Shown piece after piece: positions 10,990-23,152 of a DNA stretch of 64,000 bases. The position numbers and the translations under genes were made by a program. Every line of letters starts with the position of its first letter. Position 1 is the first letter of the stretch. The notes beneath the pieces are model-generated. The model did no database searches. It was not told where the DNA came from and saw nothing but the letters and a program-made list of their open reading frames with translations. This DNA comes from Acorus gramineus. Its lineage: Eukaryota > Streptophyta > Magnoliopsida > Acorales > Acoraceae. The DNA lies in assembly GCA_030737835.1 (NCBI GenBank), contig CM060852.1, positions 23,813,185 through 23,877,184 on the forward strand, given 5' to 3'.

Positions 10990-12235
10990 GGTCTTATAAG
11001 TGCCTCTCCATTCATCCGTTCTAGTTAATAATCTCCTTTGGGACCCAGCCCGACGACCTTGTAAGGGCCTTCTCAACTTGGTCCGAGCTTACCATCGGAT
11101 CGTTTTAGGGATTCGGGGAATACCTCTTGGAGGACCAAGTCTCCTACATGAAAGCTTCGTTGCAAAACCCTCTTGTTGTAGCTTCGTGCGATCTAGTTTC
11201 GGTAGTTTGCCATCCTGATGGAAGCTGCTTCCCTTTGCTCGTCCCTCAGGTCCAGGTCAGATGCGAGAACTTCTTCATTGGCCTACGGCTCAAAGTTCTC
11301 GATCCAAAAGGCTGGAATCCCAAGCTCTATGAGAATCACAGCCTCAACGCCAAAAGCTAGAGAAAACGGAGTCTCCCCCGTAGCCCTTCGCACCGTGGTG
11401 CGGTATGCCCATAACACCGAGGAAAGCTCATCCACCCAGTTGCCTTTGGCCACATCGAGCCGCTTCTTGATCGCGTCCAGGATGGTACGATTGGTGATCT
11501 CTGTCTGACCATTTCCTTGGGGGTAGTGTGGAGAGGAGAAAATGTGCTTTATACCCAACTCTTCGCAGAACTCCCTTATGGTGGCATTATCGAATTGTAT
11601 TCCGTTGTCAGAGATTATGGTGTTCAGCTCTCTGAACCGGCACACAATCTCCTTCCAAAGGAATCATTGCACTTTGACATCGCAGATCCTAGCCAGGGCC
11701 ACAACCTCCACCCATTTGGTGAAATAGTCAATGGCGACCAGGAGGAATTGCTTTTGAGATAGCGCCATGGGCATAGGTCCGACTATATCGAACCCCCATT
11801 GAGTGACCGGCCAGGGACTTGATAGTGTATTCAGATCCCCAGCTGGTCGGTGAATCAGAGGACCGAATCGCTGACATTTGTCACATTTCCTCACCAGGTC
11901 GAGTGAGTCTTTCGCGAGGGTTGACCAGAAATATCAGGCTGTCAATACGCGTCTCGCCAAAGACCTTGAGGCCATATGGCTCCCGCATATTCCCGAATGC
12001 ATTTCTTCCAACACTTCCTTAGCCTCATCGATATTGACGCACATGAGGAGTGGGCCTTGAAAGCTTTGCTTGAATAGTACGCCTTGATCAGAGATCAAGA
12101 ACCGAGCGGATCGGCTCTTGATTTTTCTGGCTTCTTCTTTGTCTATTGGGAGGAAGTTGTCTTTCAGATAAGATAGGATGGGGTCCATCCAAGTCGGCTC
12201 CCGGGTTGTCGACTCCACCGCCATAACCTGTTCGA
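10990..12235 (-). pseudogene. Integrase of the gypsy element, degenerate
   Basis: Minus-strand fragments at 12224-11934, 11894-11664 and 11645-11283 give, in order, the zinc-finger region (HSGICGSH...CDKCQRFGPL), the first catalytic Asp (WGFDIVGP), the second (SDNGIQFD) and the Glu (HYPQGNGQTEITNRTI). The DDE residues are therefore visible, but the frame is broken by stops and frame changes. Beyond 11283 the C-terminal region continues with many stops. Integrase would insert the cDNA copy; this one cannot be made intact. Confidence 0.82.
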
Positions 12236-13345
12236 GGTGGGCAATGCTTGACTCCCCTAAGAACTCGACTTGAATCTCCCGGGATGGTTCTCCTTCCAGC
12301 GCACTCGCCAGATTTGCTAGGGCATCAGCTTGAGTATTCTGCTAGCGATCGATTGTGTGGATTTTTCACTCACCAATTTGTTCGAGCAAAGTACGTGTGT
12401 AGCCCTGATAAGCCGCCATACAATCGTCCTTCGTCTGATATTCTCCAGTGCTCTGATATACCACGAGCTGAGAATCGCTGTAGATCACCAGTTTATGGAC
12501 GGCGAGATCTATGGTGAATTCCAAGCCCGCGATGAGTGCCTCGTATTCGGCTTCGTTGTTAGAAGCTTTGAATCCCAGCTTGATCGCGTGTTCAAATACG
12601 AAACTGGTCTGTAGTCGGAGACAGCACAGACCTGCTGCTTGGCAGGTGTAAGATCGGCGATGATGTCTGTGACGACCTGTCCTTTGATTGCGTTCTTGGG
12701 CTGATAGTGGATATCAAAAGCTGAAAGTTCCACTGCCCATTTGAGCAACCGTTCTGCGACATCCACCTTTCGCAACACAGCTATGAGAGGCAAGTCGGTG
12801 ATGACATGGATCGTATGGGCTTCAAAGTAATGATGCAATTTTTGGGCGGAAACTAGCAAGGCAAACGCAAGCTTCTCAATACAGGAATACCTGGTTTTCA
12901 CCCCGCTGAGCGCCTTACTCGCATAGTAGATTGCCCTCTGCCCTCGATCGATGTCGTTCAGGAGCGCGGAGCTAAAAGTGTGCTCGGAGGCTGCAATATA
13001 AAGGAGCAAAATATCTCCTAAGGAAGGGCATACCAGAAGTGGCGGCGTGCTAAGGTACTTTTTGATTTCTTCAAACGCCTTTTGACACTCTGGTGTCCAC
13101 TCGAACCTCAGAGCCTTCCACATCAACTGGAAGAATGGCTGGCATCGATCAGTGGCCCTAGAGATGAATCGATTGAGAGCGGCCAACCTTCCTACTAGTT
13201 TCTGCACCTCCTTTTTGTTTCGCGGAGGCTCCATCTCTAATATCGCCTTGATTTGATCAGGATTGGCTTCGATTCCTCGTTGTCTCATCAGATACCCCAA
13301 AAACTTGCCCGAGGTGACACCGAAGGAGCATTTCGTCGCGTTTAG
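12236..13345 (-). pseudogene. Reverse transcriptase C-terminal part and RNase H, deleted and broken
   Basis: Reading from 13345 down, the sequence starts at YRLKLNATKCSFGVTSGKFL, the segment that follows the RT active site in gypsy elements. It runs through the thumb/connection (ILEMEPPRNKKEVQKLVGRL, LYIAASEHTFSSALL, YYASKALSG) to TPAK. The YxDD active site and everything before it are absent. The downstream RNase H has KASNNEAEYEALIAGLEF but appears to lack the first Asp block (usually VDGSS...GSGAG), and has in-frame stops near 12350. It is non-functional. Confidence 0.8.
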
Positions 13346-13800
13346 TTTGAGGCGATACTTATTGCCGCCATGTGGGCCAAGTGATCAACTCGAATTTCCA
13401 TTATCCCCTCGGCTGTGGAGAAACAGAGCTGTTGGTGGTAAGTAGATGGAATTGCCTTCATTGCCGCCAGCCAGGTGCGTCTGATGATGGTGTTGCACGG
13501 AGACGAGAGGTCCATGATAGTGAACTCCATCATAGTGGTCTGATTCCCTTCTTGAACCGGTAGTGTGATTCGTCTGACAAGGACGACTCGTGCTTCGTTG
13601 AACGCAACCAAAGGATCCTTCGTTGGGGTGAGATCGACGGCTTTTAACCCCATCTGAAGAAAGGGTTTCATGAAGAGGATGTCGGCTGAGCTTCCTGTAT
13701 CAACAAGAATCCTTTTAACATCAAAATTAGAGATACGCGGAGTGATTATGAGCGCATCCGAGTGCGGGGCCTGGCTCCTTCCAGGTCGGTATCAGAGAAA
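13346..13800 (-). pseudogene. Aspartic protease of the gypsy element
   Basis: The minus strand reads RILVDTGSSADILFMKPF around 13670-13715, which is the retroviral-type aspartic protease active site (D-T/S-G). It continues in frame to 13342 (ILFMKPF..., MEFTIMDLSSPCN). The protein then joins directly to RT-derived sequence, indicating deletion of the intervening RT core. Confidence 0.75.
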
Positions 13801-13999
13801 GTGATGGCTCCTTAATCACCACTTCTTCGTCTCTTCATGACCAGTTTTGGCTCCTGGTCGATCTGCATCATTTCGAAGGAGACCTACATCTTCCTCGAAT
13901 CTCGTCAGGCGCTCTTCGTCGTGACGAAATGCGGTTCGCCCCCAAAGATAACATCGATGACCTCTGCCGAAGTGGTGGGGCCAATACTCATCACATGCT

Positions 14000-15355
14000 A
14001 CTCACCGGGAGCTGGGTCTTCTCGGCAAGAACATATTCCTTCAGGTGCCCCTTTCGAATCTGGCCTTCCAAGTACCCCCAGAGGATACGGAATTGGTCGG
14101 TAGTATGGCCCACGTTCTTGTGCTAGTCACAACAAAGATTTTGATCCCGTTTCGACTCGTCGCTCCTCATAGGCGCAGGCCACTTGAACCATGGCTCCCC
14201 TTGGATTTTGTACAGGATCTGCGACGGAGGAATCTTGAAGAACATCCCTCGTCCATCTCGCACATTGTTAGTCGAGGCACCAGGCTTTTTGCCCTTCTTG
14301 CCCTGTTGGTCCTTCTGCCGCGGCTCCTGCGGGCGTTTCGTTGTTGGTGAAGAGATGGCGGCCATTGGAGAAGGCCGGGAAGCAGCCACCGCCTGCTTAA
14401 GGACCTTGGATTCTTCCTCCACCTTGGCCTACTTTTTAGCATGCCCCATCAAATCTCGTAAGTCGGAAGGAGTGCGCTTGATTAGTGACTCATTGAGACC
14501 GTTTTCGGATGGCAGGCCATTCTGGAAAGCCATTATTGCGGCACCCTCATTGCAGTCCTCCACTTCAAACTTCAAGATGCGGAAACGATCGACATACTGC
14601 CGAATCGTTTCTCCTGACTGCTTTTGGATTTTCATGAGATTGCCAAGATCCTTCTTCCTTCGTCGGCTACAGATGAAGTTTTCAGCAAACGTGGTGCCAA
14701 GCTCTTTGAAAGTTCTGATTGTCGCGGGTGGAAGGAGGTGAAACCATGTCAGCGCGGCCCCTTCCAGACTGGAGGGGAAGAGGTGGCACATAAGCATGTC
14801 ATAGAGCTCATACAATGCCATCGAATGTTGGAAGGCCAAGATATGATCATAGGGATCCGTCGTGTCGTTGTATAGCTTGAATTTGGGTTGAACGAACTTC
14901 TGGGGAAGTCTTTCTCTGAGAATCTTCACGCAAAATAGGGAAGCGAATCCCCGTATCGCATGCTCCACCATCTCGTGACTCGGAACGCGCCGTACCTCAA
15001 AGCGCAAGGTGTAACGCGGTTGTTCGTCTGTTTCCTTATCCCTTAGGCGGGGCGGAGAGTCATGCTGACGCCCTTCCGATACTCCTCGTAGAACCGATCG
15101 CTCTTGGTGAGCTTGCCTACGTGAAGCCTCCCGCCGGGCGGAGCGTTCTCCATGGGGTGAACGCCCGTGCATCCGTTCTTTATGCGACCGCCGACCTGCT
15201 TGAGGAGTACACGAGTGCCTACGGGTCCGTTGGGTTTGATTAGAGGAAGAGGTACTCCCCTCCGAACCTTCAGCATTGATGGCCGAGGGGTTGGGCAGCG
15301 CAGGAGGTGGTGGCTGAATTCCCTCCGGAGCCTGTTGCTGTCGTTGCGCAGTCAT
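14000..15355 (-). pseudogene. Gag polyprotein of the gypsy element, two TAG stops
   Basis: The ATG at 15355 opens a frame to TAG 14429-14431. It has an N-terminal Arg/Ser/Gln-rich region, then the retrotransposon gag core (SSLEGAALTWFHLLPPATI, FAENFICS, SGETIRQYVDRFR). The same frame resumes after the stop (KVEEESKVLKQAVAA) to a second TAG near 14120. Beyond it lies a degenerate zinc-knuckle-like stretch (CCD*HKNVGHTTD). Gag would form the particle. Confidence 0.8.
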
Positions 15356-15582
15356 AACTGTTGCATCGAGGCTTCGATCATTTGCTGCATTGACCCCTGC
15401 AGACGGACAAATAGAGTTTCTTGCGTGGACTCTACTGCCCGCCTGAGGTCCTGGACCTAATTCACCAGGGTTCCCGGTGAGCCGTCAGCAGCGGCATCGG
15501 ATGGGATGACGTCTATCTCCTGTTGTCCTCCAGCATTGGTGTTACTAGGATCTGACATTGCAGACACTGGTTTTTCGTTTCA

Positions 15583-15605
15583 ATGTCCCACAGACGGCCC
15601 CAAAT
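15583..15605 (-). other. Primer-binding-site region beside the 5' LTR
   Basis: Immediately inside the 5' LTR the minus strand reads ATTTGGGGCCGTCTGTGGGA. The position fits a tRNA primer-binding site; I cannot assign the tRNA with confidence. Confidence 0.45.
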
Positions 15606-16410
15606 TGAGGTGAATATTTTTAAATTTATAAATCTCTTGGGAAAATGAACTTGAACTATATGAATTTTTTGCTGTGTTTTTACTCTCTCAATGACTGTAT
15701 TAAAAATTACACACCGTGACTCACATTGACTCACAATGACTTGCTGTGCCTCTAGAGTGTTGAGCGCGCGACCTCTTTATAGGTTGCCTACGTACCCCTG
15801 AGGGATCAAGCCACACGTAGTTCCCTTTTTGCCCTTGTAACCGCCTTGCCACTAACTATTTAGTGGGCTTTTTTCCAAGAAAACTCCCCCAACATTTATG
15901 CTCCACGTCGGTCCTTGATTACCCACGTTCTGCCGGTAGTGGGCCTTGAATACCACCTAGGCAGTTACAGGCGTTAGTGGTCTTCTGACTGTTTCTTCAT
16001 TCTGCTCGGGGTCTCTTGATATGCTCACCCATACGTTTCATAGTATGTCTGCAAGGAGTAAGGTCGATCGACTAGACCTCGTGCCTAGTCGTGCCTTAGA
16101 CTACTCGCCTTCGAGGAATAAGGTCGACCGACCAGACCTCTTGTCTGGTCGTGCCTTCGACTACTCGCCTTCGAGGAATAAGGTCGACCGACCAGACCTC
16201 TTGTCTGGTTGTGCCTTAGATTGCTCGTTTTGTGCCGTGCCTGACTGCCCGACTAGGCCCTGGATCTAGTCGCGTCAGCACATTCGGGAGAATCATCATG
16301 ACTAAGGGCTGGAACTCAGATTTGCGGGACCCACGGTAGGCCTACATCCGTCCCGGTGTGAAACGTCATCCCTCATATGACGTGTCGTGGTGAGGATTTT
16401 TACCTCCACA
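15606..16410 (-). repeat. 5' LTR of the gypsy element (805 bp)
   Basis: TGAGGTGAATATTT...CCTCCACA on the + strand. A TATA (CTATAAAG on the minus strand, 15775-15782) marks the promoter that drives gag-pol. It holds three ~60 bp repeat units (cores near 16093, 16155 and 16216) against six in the other LTR. Confidence 0.9.
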
Positions 16411-18821
16411 GTAACGTTTCTGTATTTTTCAACATTATATATTTTTTTGAATATATAATGCAAATTTTAATTGAAATTAAGTTATTTCATTTTTTCAGTT
16501 TTGATGGTAGGTCCAAATAGGTCCAATTTGATTTATAATTATAATAATTATCACATGATGTTGAAATATTTATTTTATATTTTTTTAGAGATCTTTATAG
16601 TTTTAATATGCTTTGGTTGAAATTTGGTGAGATTCGGAGTTCGGAAAATTAGGTTTTTAGGATTTTGTGTCAAGTTATTGGGCCTAGGGATCTAGTTGCG
16701 AATCCATAAAATCTTTTAATAGCCTTCAGGGACCTGTTGATAAATCGGATAGGGATCTATTTGTAAATCAGATAGTGACCTAGTTGTAAACCTAGAATAT
16801 TTAAAGGATCGTTCTGCAATTTTGGTAAACCCTTTTAAATAGCAGTTTTTGGGTTGGGGTTTTCATCCAAATCTCATAAGGCATGAATGGTGGTGATGAC
16901 CTAACCCTACCCGTCGAGTACCATAAGGTGAGAAATATTTCTCTGTTGATTTTATTGTATAGTATTTCTAGTTAACTTTTTTGTTAGGAGATGATTATGT
17001 TAATCGATTATTTGGGGAAGAAGGTTGATGGATTAGGGTTAGGATTTAATTGATTTTAACTAAATGATTATTTGATTAGATTTCAATGGATCTCAAAGGA
17101 TTTCTTAAGATCAAACTAGATTTATTGGTTCTGGGGATTTATCGATTATTTTCGGGTTGATTATATACTTGGACGTTAAATCGTGTTTTTGACCTTGAAT
17201 GAATCGTTTCTGGGAAAAACGTATTTCACAAACAGAAATAGATTTTGAAAATAGCTTTCCAATGAATCATGAATTGTCTAATTCAGAGTTATGGGTAGAA
17301 AGTTATGATTTTTCTAAGAGAAAATATTTTAGCGTCATGACCAAGTTTGATGAATTTTAGAGATTAAAGGGATCCCAAATGGATGTTTAATGAGTATGAT
17401 TTGATTTGTGGGTTTTGATGATTTTGTTGATCTCAGACACTCAAATTGGATCTTAAATCAATAATTTGGTTTAGTGTGATCAAGTAATATTAATTGGATA
17501 TTATTGTTATTTGGATGTAAATTGATTGGATTGAGTTATTTGGATCATTGGAGTTGTAGTGGATTATTTGTCTAAATATTTATTCGAGGATTGATCGATT
17601 ATGTGGGCCTTATGAAATAAATGGATATTGATTATCGGATCATTGTGAGATATGAACACTTTAATATTTATTTGGAGTTGGGATTTTTGTTAGGCCTTTA
17701 AGGTGAGTTGTGGATTTTAGGTCTATTAGGTATGGGCTTTTGGGATTAATTGGCCTAGTGTTATTGTAAGTTGCTTGTCAGTTGTTTGGGTCGTGATTGA
17801 ATGATTTCTGATTTATTATTGCATAATTGTTATGCTAGGTTTTTCATGTGCGAGTGTGTGGTGTTCATGCACGTACATCGGTTTGCATTGCGAGGACTAG
17901 AGGTGAGTGGACTTGAGTCTCATATGTAGATTTCAAATAATATATTATGTATTCATGCTAGGATCAACTTATTTTGTGGAATATGACTGCTAGTTTCGAT
18001 ATAAAAATATGAGCATGCTTTTGATGATATATGCATCATTATGGTTTGTATTTTGAGGTTGTACATGCTCTGTCTTTTTATAGTTTGAAGATGTGGTAAA
18101 TTAGCAAATGCATACATTCTGTCTAGGTGGCTCGGTCTTGGTGGCCAACGTCTAGGTGGGTGTACGTCTACGTGGCCAGGTCTGAGAACATAGGACTCAA
18201 GTCTTCGTGGCTATGTTTACGTGGCCATGCCTGTGAAAGGCCCTGCGAGCTAGGTGCTGCGAAGACGGACATGCGTGTTCATGGTGTTGCATGCATCATG
18301 TTGGATATGATTGTATATATGTATTATTTCATGTCTTGGTGACCTTTTGTATATTTACTCTTTTGATATATTATATGCCTATGTGGGTATATTATGATTA
18401 TGATATTTTGAATACTACTATACTAACGAGATATGATAGTCTATTCACTGAGCGTGTGGTTGCTCACCCCTCATTATTTTCCCTTTTCAGGTTAAAAACT
18501 TAGATTGATGGATCTCGTGTAGTAGCGATCAATATAATAATTTCCGGAGCACTAGACTTGTATAGAAGGTGTTGGTCATTCCTTTGGCATGTAGAGGACC
18601 CATATGAATGATAGTGTGGATATATATAAAAATTCAGTTGTTCCCGATTTATATTGAATTGGTATTGGATTTTAGTCTTGACAATTGATGTATAAATATG
18701 GTGATGTTTTTCTTATGTTCTTGGGAATAAAAAAATACTAGTACTATGAGATTCGAAGAATTTAGTTAATACACTCGGATTTCTCATTTCAAAACAGAGT
18801 CGAGGATTCAGGAGCGTTACA
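16411..18821 (+). mobile_element. Probable old gypsy-type solo LTR or LTR-derived DNA
   Basis: No gene was found. The 3' part shares TTCACTGAGCGTGTGG...GCTCACCCCTC (18444-18475) with the 3.08 kb solo LTR (45170-45196), and the segment ends GGAGCGTTACA (18821) where that one ends GGGGCGTGACA. A TATA-like TTTAAATAG lies near 16833. The left end and a target duplication were not resolved. Confidence 0.4.
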
Positions 18822-19306
18822 CTAATTTATATCATAAATCTTAGCATTTTGATATTTTATGTAAAGTTGTAAACCAACCCCAAAAAAACCTTAACCAACC
18901 CATCAATTTTTAATAGTTCAGTTCAGTTCGGTTTAATTTTGTTTAATCAAATAAAAATCGGTTCGGTTCGATTTTGGGTTTCGGATTCGGTTTCGGTTCG
19001 GTTCGGTTTGATTTTCGGTTTACATGTGAGTATAGTTTGATTCAATGTGGGTTTATCAAAAATTGAACCAAATCGATCGAATTGCACCCTTACAGCTCTA
19101 CTCCCAGTATTAATAAGGAATATATCCTTTAAATCTAGAGACTCAAACTGTAATGTAAAGAGTTAAGAGATCGATCACTAAATCATATAGATTACGGGAT
19201 TTAAAAATAAAAAAACCAAAGTCAAAATACAAGAATGATTCAAGAGTAAGCGAATTTGAAAGCGAAAGATGAAGTGGCTGACTTTTTGTAAGTGATATAT
19301 ATATAT

Positions 19307-19757
19307 AGGGCTAGTAAATGAGTCGAACGAGTCGAGCTTTAACATGTTCAAGTTTGGCTCGTTCATAAACGAGTCGAGCCGAGCCGAACCGAGCCGAGCT
19401 CACGAGCTTTAACGAGCCTAGCATTCTTCTTCATTTTAGGATTTTTGGGGGTTGAAAACAAAATTTTAGCCTAAATAAGCTAAGTTCTTGAGTCTAAACG
19501 AGCATAATTTTGTATTGATTTAATGTTCTGATTTTACAAAGGAGTTTAGTTGAGCTTCAACTAAGTTTTTATAACATAAACGAGTCGAGTTTGAACACAA
19601 AATGAAGCTCGATCCAAATCTCGAGCTTAACCGAGCTTTAAAAATTATTCAAGCTCGCTCATTTGTCTAATTGAACGAGCCCGAACGAGCTTAAACCAAA
19701 TCGAGCTTGAGCCGAGTCTGAGCCGAGCCCGAGCGACTTGGTTCATTTACCAGCCCT
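19307..19757. mobile_element. hAT-type MITE rich in GAGTCGAGC words
   Basis: The inverted termini are AGGGCTAGTAAATGA (left) and AGGGCTGGTAAATGA (right, minus strand). The 8 bp flanks ATATATAT and CTATATAT match at 7 of 8 positions, but lie in simple AT sequence. The body has many CGAGC/GAGCCGAG words in both orientations and no coding capacity. Confidence 0.65.
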
Positions 19758-22359
19758 CTATATATATAATAAAAGACCTTGGGACCTGATCAAATAAGCC
19801 AATCAATTTTAAATTAGTGCTTTATGTCTTCCAACCTTATAAATAAATTTGTTTAGAGCCCTATTTTTCTCTTCATTATCGGCATGCACATACAATATAA
19901 AATATTCGTTTCATTTGATCAAGCAAAACCAACAAAAGTCAAAAGTTTGAACTTGTGAAATAATTTGATATTAGAATATGACAATGACAAATGAGGACAA
20001 AAGTTTTAATATATATTGACCACTTCTCTCCCTTGTGAGCGCAAATTATTATTATATTAATGATTAGATTCGGGCCTCACGAGAAAGTCCAATAAAAAAT
20101 TAAAAAAGAAAAAAAAATTTAACTAGGGTCCGTGTGATCACCGATTAATTATTTTTAGAACCCTAAAAGTTTTTAAATTTTTTTATAAAAATCATCTTTA
20201 GGTCCCTGGAACTGAATGCCGTTGCTGTGTCTATCAAAAATACTGAAAATACTCCCTGATAAATTTTTTCAGTATATTGTTAACACTCTCTTTTACATTA
20301 TTATTACACCAGTGGAGTTTGAATAATATCAAAGGGGACCTGAACCAATACAATTTATTCTCACATATTGTAATATAGTTATATTCACGTATTTTTTCTC
20401 CAAACAAACAGTTTTTTTAGACTCATTCACCATATTTCATTCTATTCTCCCACCTAATCAAAACAAAGACTTACAATCGATCATAATAGGATCCCACTCA
20501 TTAAGGGTCCCAAAGCAAAAATTTATGTTGTTTAATCTACGGTCTTACTTTAAGAATTCTTCTATGAATTATTTAAAATCAGGACCGACATGTTGGAAAT
20601 TCTAAGCATATATTAAATAATATTATGTAACATAATGAGTAAAAACAATGATTTAGTTTTTTAAGCTTCAATGGAATTAAAAAATTATAAATTATTTTAA
20701 AATTTGAGATTCTTAAACCCGTCGTAATCCAAACAGAATGGACGACATAACAAGTTTGTATTTTTCTACAAACCCATTGGGATGGATTTTGGACTTAAAT
20801 ATTTAAATTTAATCTGGATTTGAGATCGTGTTTGGAATAAGATTTTGCTATCGAGTTTGAATTGAGGATTGACTAAACTCATTCAAATCTGTCCCGTTGA
20901 CATTCCTTACTTTGTGAAACTATAAAATAAGAGTCGGTGATGAAGAACACAGATGATATTATTGAGGGAACTATCACCATGGGGGTAGGTGTTGAATAGT
21001 TTTCTATTCTACTTGGAATTTGCTTCACATAAAACAAAACATTCGCTGTACTTATGGAGGATGTAGGTGTTCTACGGCACTCGCACCATATATATATTAA
21101 AGAATCATTATTGTGGTATTATTATTTTTCTAATTTTTTAAGTAGAGTCATTATTATGATTTTATTATTTTTTTAATTTTTTTGTTTTTCTATTTTGATA
21201 TTTTATAACGTTCTTTCTATATATATATATAAATAGATCTTTTGGCTCTTGTAATACAATGAAAAATTCTCTTCCTTTATTATAACATGATAACAATATT
21301 TCGGTAGAAATTATTTTATCTAATGGGTGCTTTCGTGCTTATGCACCTCTTGATTAATTTTTTGTAATGGTTTTCAAAGTGGCTTTCCGATTTGAATTAA
21401 AACTGTTTTTGGATTAATGATCGTAAACCGTCTTTCCGTTGTGGGTGTTTCAGCACCTCTTGTGCTTCTTTATAGAGGATACGATAGTACAGATTATTCA
21501 ATTCTTATTCCACCAACTTTATTAAAACCAAACAAAAGCATTGTGTTCATTCACCCCCTCTAGGGTGTGACATAATCCATATTGAATAAGCAAATTTTTG
21601 TTTGATTGCATTTTCTGTTATTGTCATTGAAAAACGTAAAAATAATTTTTTTGTTGTTTGGTTCACCATGGATAAAGTAAGAATACGTAGAAGATAAGAG
21701 ATGTATAAGAGTTTATGACTTTTTAAATGACAATGATACCTCTGCATAAATTATTTGTGTTTGGGAATAATTGTGACAGATGTGTGTGTGATATTATAAA
21801 TGTGACAGTTTTTTAAATGTGTGCAAAAAGTGTTACGTGAGAATAATTATCAGGTCTTATCCTAACTTATCTAGACATAGCTATGAATGTTTATTCTTGC
21901 AAAACAAACAGCTTTTTAGGGCTATTCTCCTATATTCTTCTCTATTCTTGACTTATGCTCCATTCCAAACGGGGGTAAAGTCTGGTGCACAGAGAAAAAA
22001 AATCAAAGAGCACCAAGAGTGAATTCCAATCAAATTCATACTCTGTCCGAGCGGAACATCAAAATAAAATAAAAAAAGAGGAAAAGAGGTCTCCTATTCC
22101 TAATGACTTACATGTGTTCATTAAAACCTTCTCATTTGGAGTGCACCTTGAGAAGGGTAAATGATCACCGTATCTTTAAAGTGGACCACCAGTGAACCAT
22201 TGTACTAAAGTGAAACATAATCTGCTTTTTAGAATACACTTTTATGTGATTCATCAAATTTATCAAATTTTTCTAACACTATTTAATTCTATTATTCTTG
22301 TGGTTTTTAAAATTATTCTCGTGGTTTTACAACATCGATCTCAGGACTTAAAGGTGACA
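19758..22359. other. AT-rich intergenic DNA
   Basis: No gene was recognised. Some stretches (around 20390-20470 and 21890-21970) share CAAACAAACAG, TTCTATTCT and similar words, suggesting further decayed MITEs. Confidence 0.4.
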
Positions 22360-23152
22360 CATGGCCGGCCCTGACTATAGGTCGAGTAAGCGATCGCCTA
22401 GGGCCCCTTCTTCAAAGAGGGCCCCCGAATCCAAGAATTTTTTTTATGTTAAGCTTTTGACATTAAACTTAATGATAATTTTACATCCACTCCATTTTGT
22501 AGCCTAAATTCAATTTAAAAGTGTTTTGAATTTTTTAAAAATAGTATACATTATTTAATAATGTACATGTTTTTACAATAAGTGAAGCATATACTATAAT
22601 AAATAGCATATATGCATTGCTAAGGTGAGTATACGCTCTGATAATTTTCTATCGACGCATATGAGATTGGAATTGAGGCTGGAATAAAAACTGTGTAACA
22701 ACACCCTAAAATTAATTTTTTTAAATAACTTGAATATGTCTTCCTATTTATTTTAAATTTATAAGTTTTATTTGAAAATGTAATATTTGTTGACATCATT
22801 ATGAAAAGTATTTTTTTGTGATTTTTAAAAAATCTCATCTATATCTTTATATATTTAATATATTTTTAGTATATTCTATTTTATAGGGATTTATTTATTT
22901 TCTATAAAAGAAATGATCTTATTTTTGTGATTTTTTTTTCTTTTTAAAGAAGAACTCGATGAGTTTTTTTTTTTTTGTTATATTTTATTTTTAATCATTA
23001 TTATCATTTTTTCGCTTAGTCTTGATTTTTTTATTACTAACATGATTAAAACATTTTCTCAAAAATTTTAATATACATATATAGGACTCTATTTTATGAG
23101 CTGGCCTAGGACTTCACTTGGATTTTCTTATCTCATAGTTAAGCCAGCCCTG
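22360..23152. mobile_element. hAT-like element remnant, non-coding
   Basis: The left end CATGGCCGGCCCTGACTAT and the right end, read on the minus strand, CAGGGCTGGCTTAACTAT are imperfect inverted termini of the CAGGG hAT type. The interior is T-rich and has no transposase. The flanks GTGACACA and GTGATAAC are only partly alike. Confidence 0.45.

Larger units (their letters stand above)
4682..16410 (-). mobile_element. Ty3/gypsy LTR retrotransposon with antisense genes, degenerate
   Basis: The element is flanked by a perfect 5 bp duplication, GTAAC (4677-4681 and 16411-16415), and has TG...CA LTRs at 4682-5668 and 15606-16410. Sense is the minus strand: gag, protease, RT-RNaseH and integrase run from 15355 down to about 10990. 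Between integrase and the 3' LTR are two opposite-strand genes (6058-6813 and 7902-10196). Antisense extra ORFs in that position are known from the Tat lineage of plant Ty3/gypsy elements (Retand-like), and plant proteins annotated as putative gypsy-type transposon (PF04195) resemble these products; the lineage is inferred from layout. In-frame stops in gag, RNase H and integrase, plus deletions in RT, make it non-autonomous. Confidence 0.88.
4390..19092. mobile_element. hAT/Ac-like terminal inverted repeats around the gypsy insertion
   Basis: The left end TAAGGGTGTAAC (4390) and the right end, read on the minus strand, TAAGGGTGCAATT (19092) are near-identical inverted termini of the Ac-like TAGGGRTGNAA type. 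Both are followed by CGGTT/CCGAACC-rich subterminal sequence (GGTTCGGTT repeats near 18900-19020). Without the gypsy insertion the element would be about 3 kb. No transposase frame was seen. The expected 8 bp duplication was not found (left CTCATAGG, right CAGCTCTA), so the boundaries are tentative. Confidence 0.4.
4224..19216. repeat. Foldback MITE arms flanking the 4-19 kb transposon nest
   Basis: The arms at 4224-4389 and 19093-19216 are inverted copies of each other. Both carry the series TTTAGTGATCGA or CAGTGATCGA, then a CTCTTA block, then AAAGGATATGTT or its near equivalent, read inward. The same sequence forms a compact 279 bp foldback MITE at 60123-60401. I infer that the hAT-like and gypsy elements inserted into one such MITE, splitting its arms by 14.7 kb. 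No convincing target duplication was found for this outer copy. Confidence 0.55.

Noticed and set aside
4390..19092. Clean 8 bp hAT target duplication
   Set aside because: The flanks CTCATAGG and CAGCTCTA do not match, so I report only the inverted ends.
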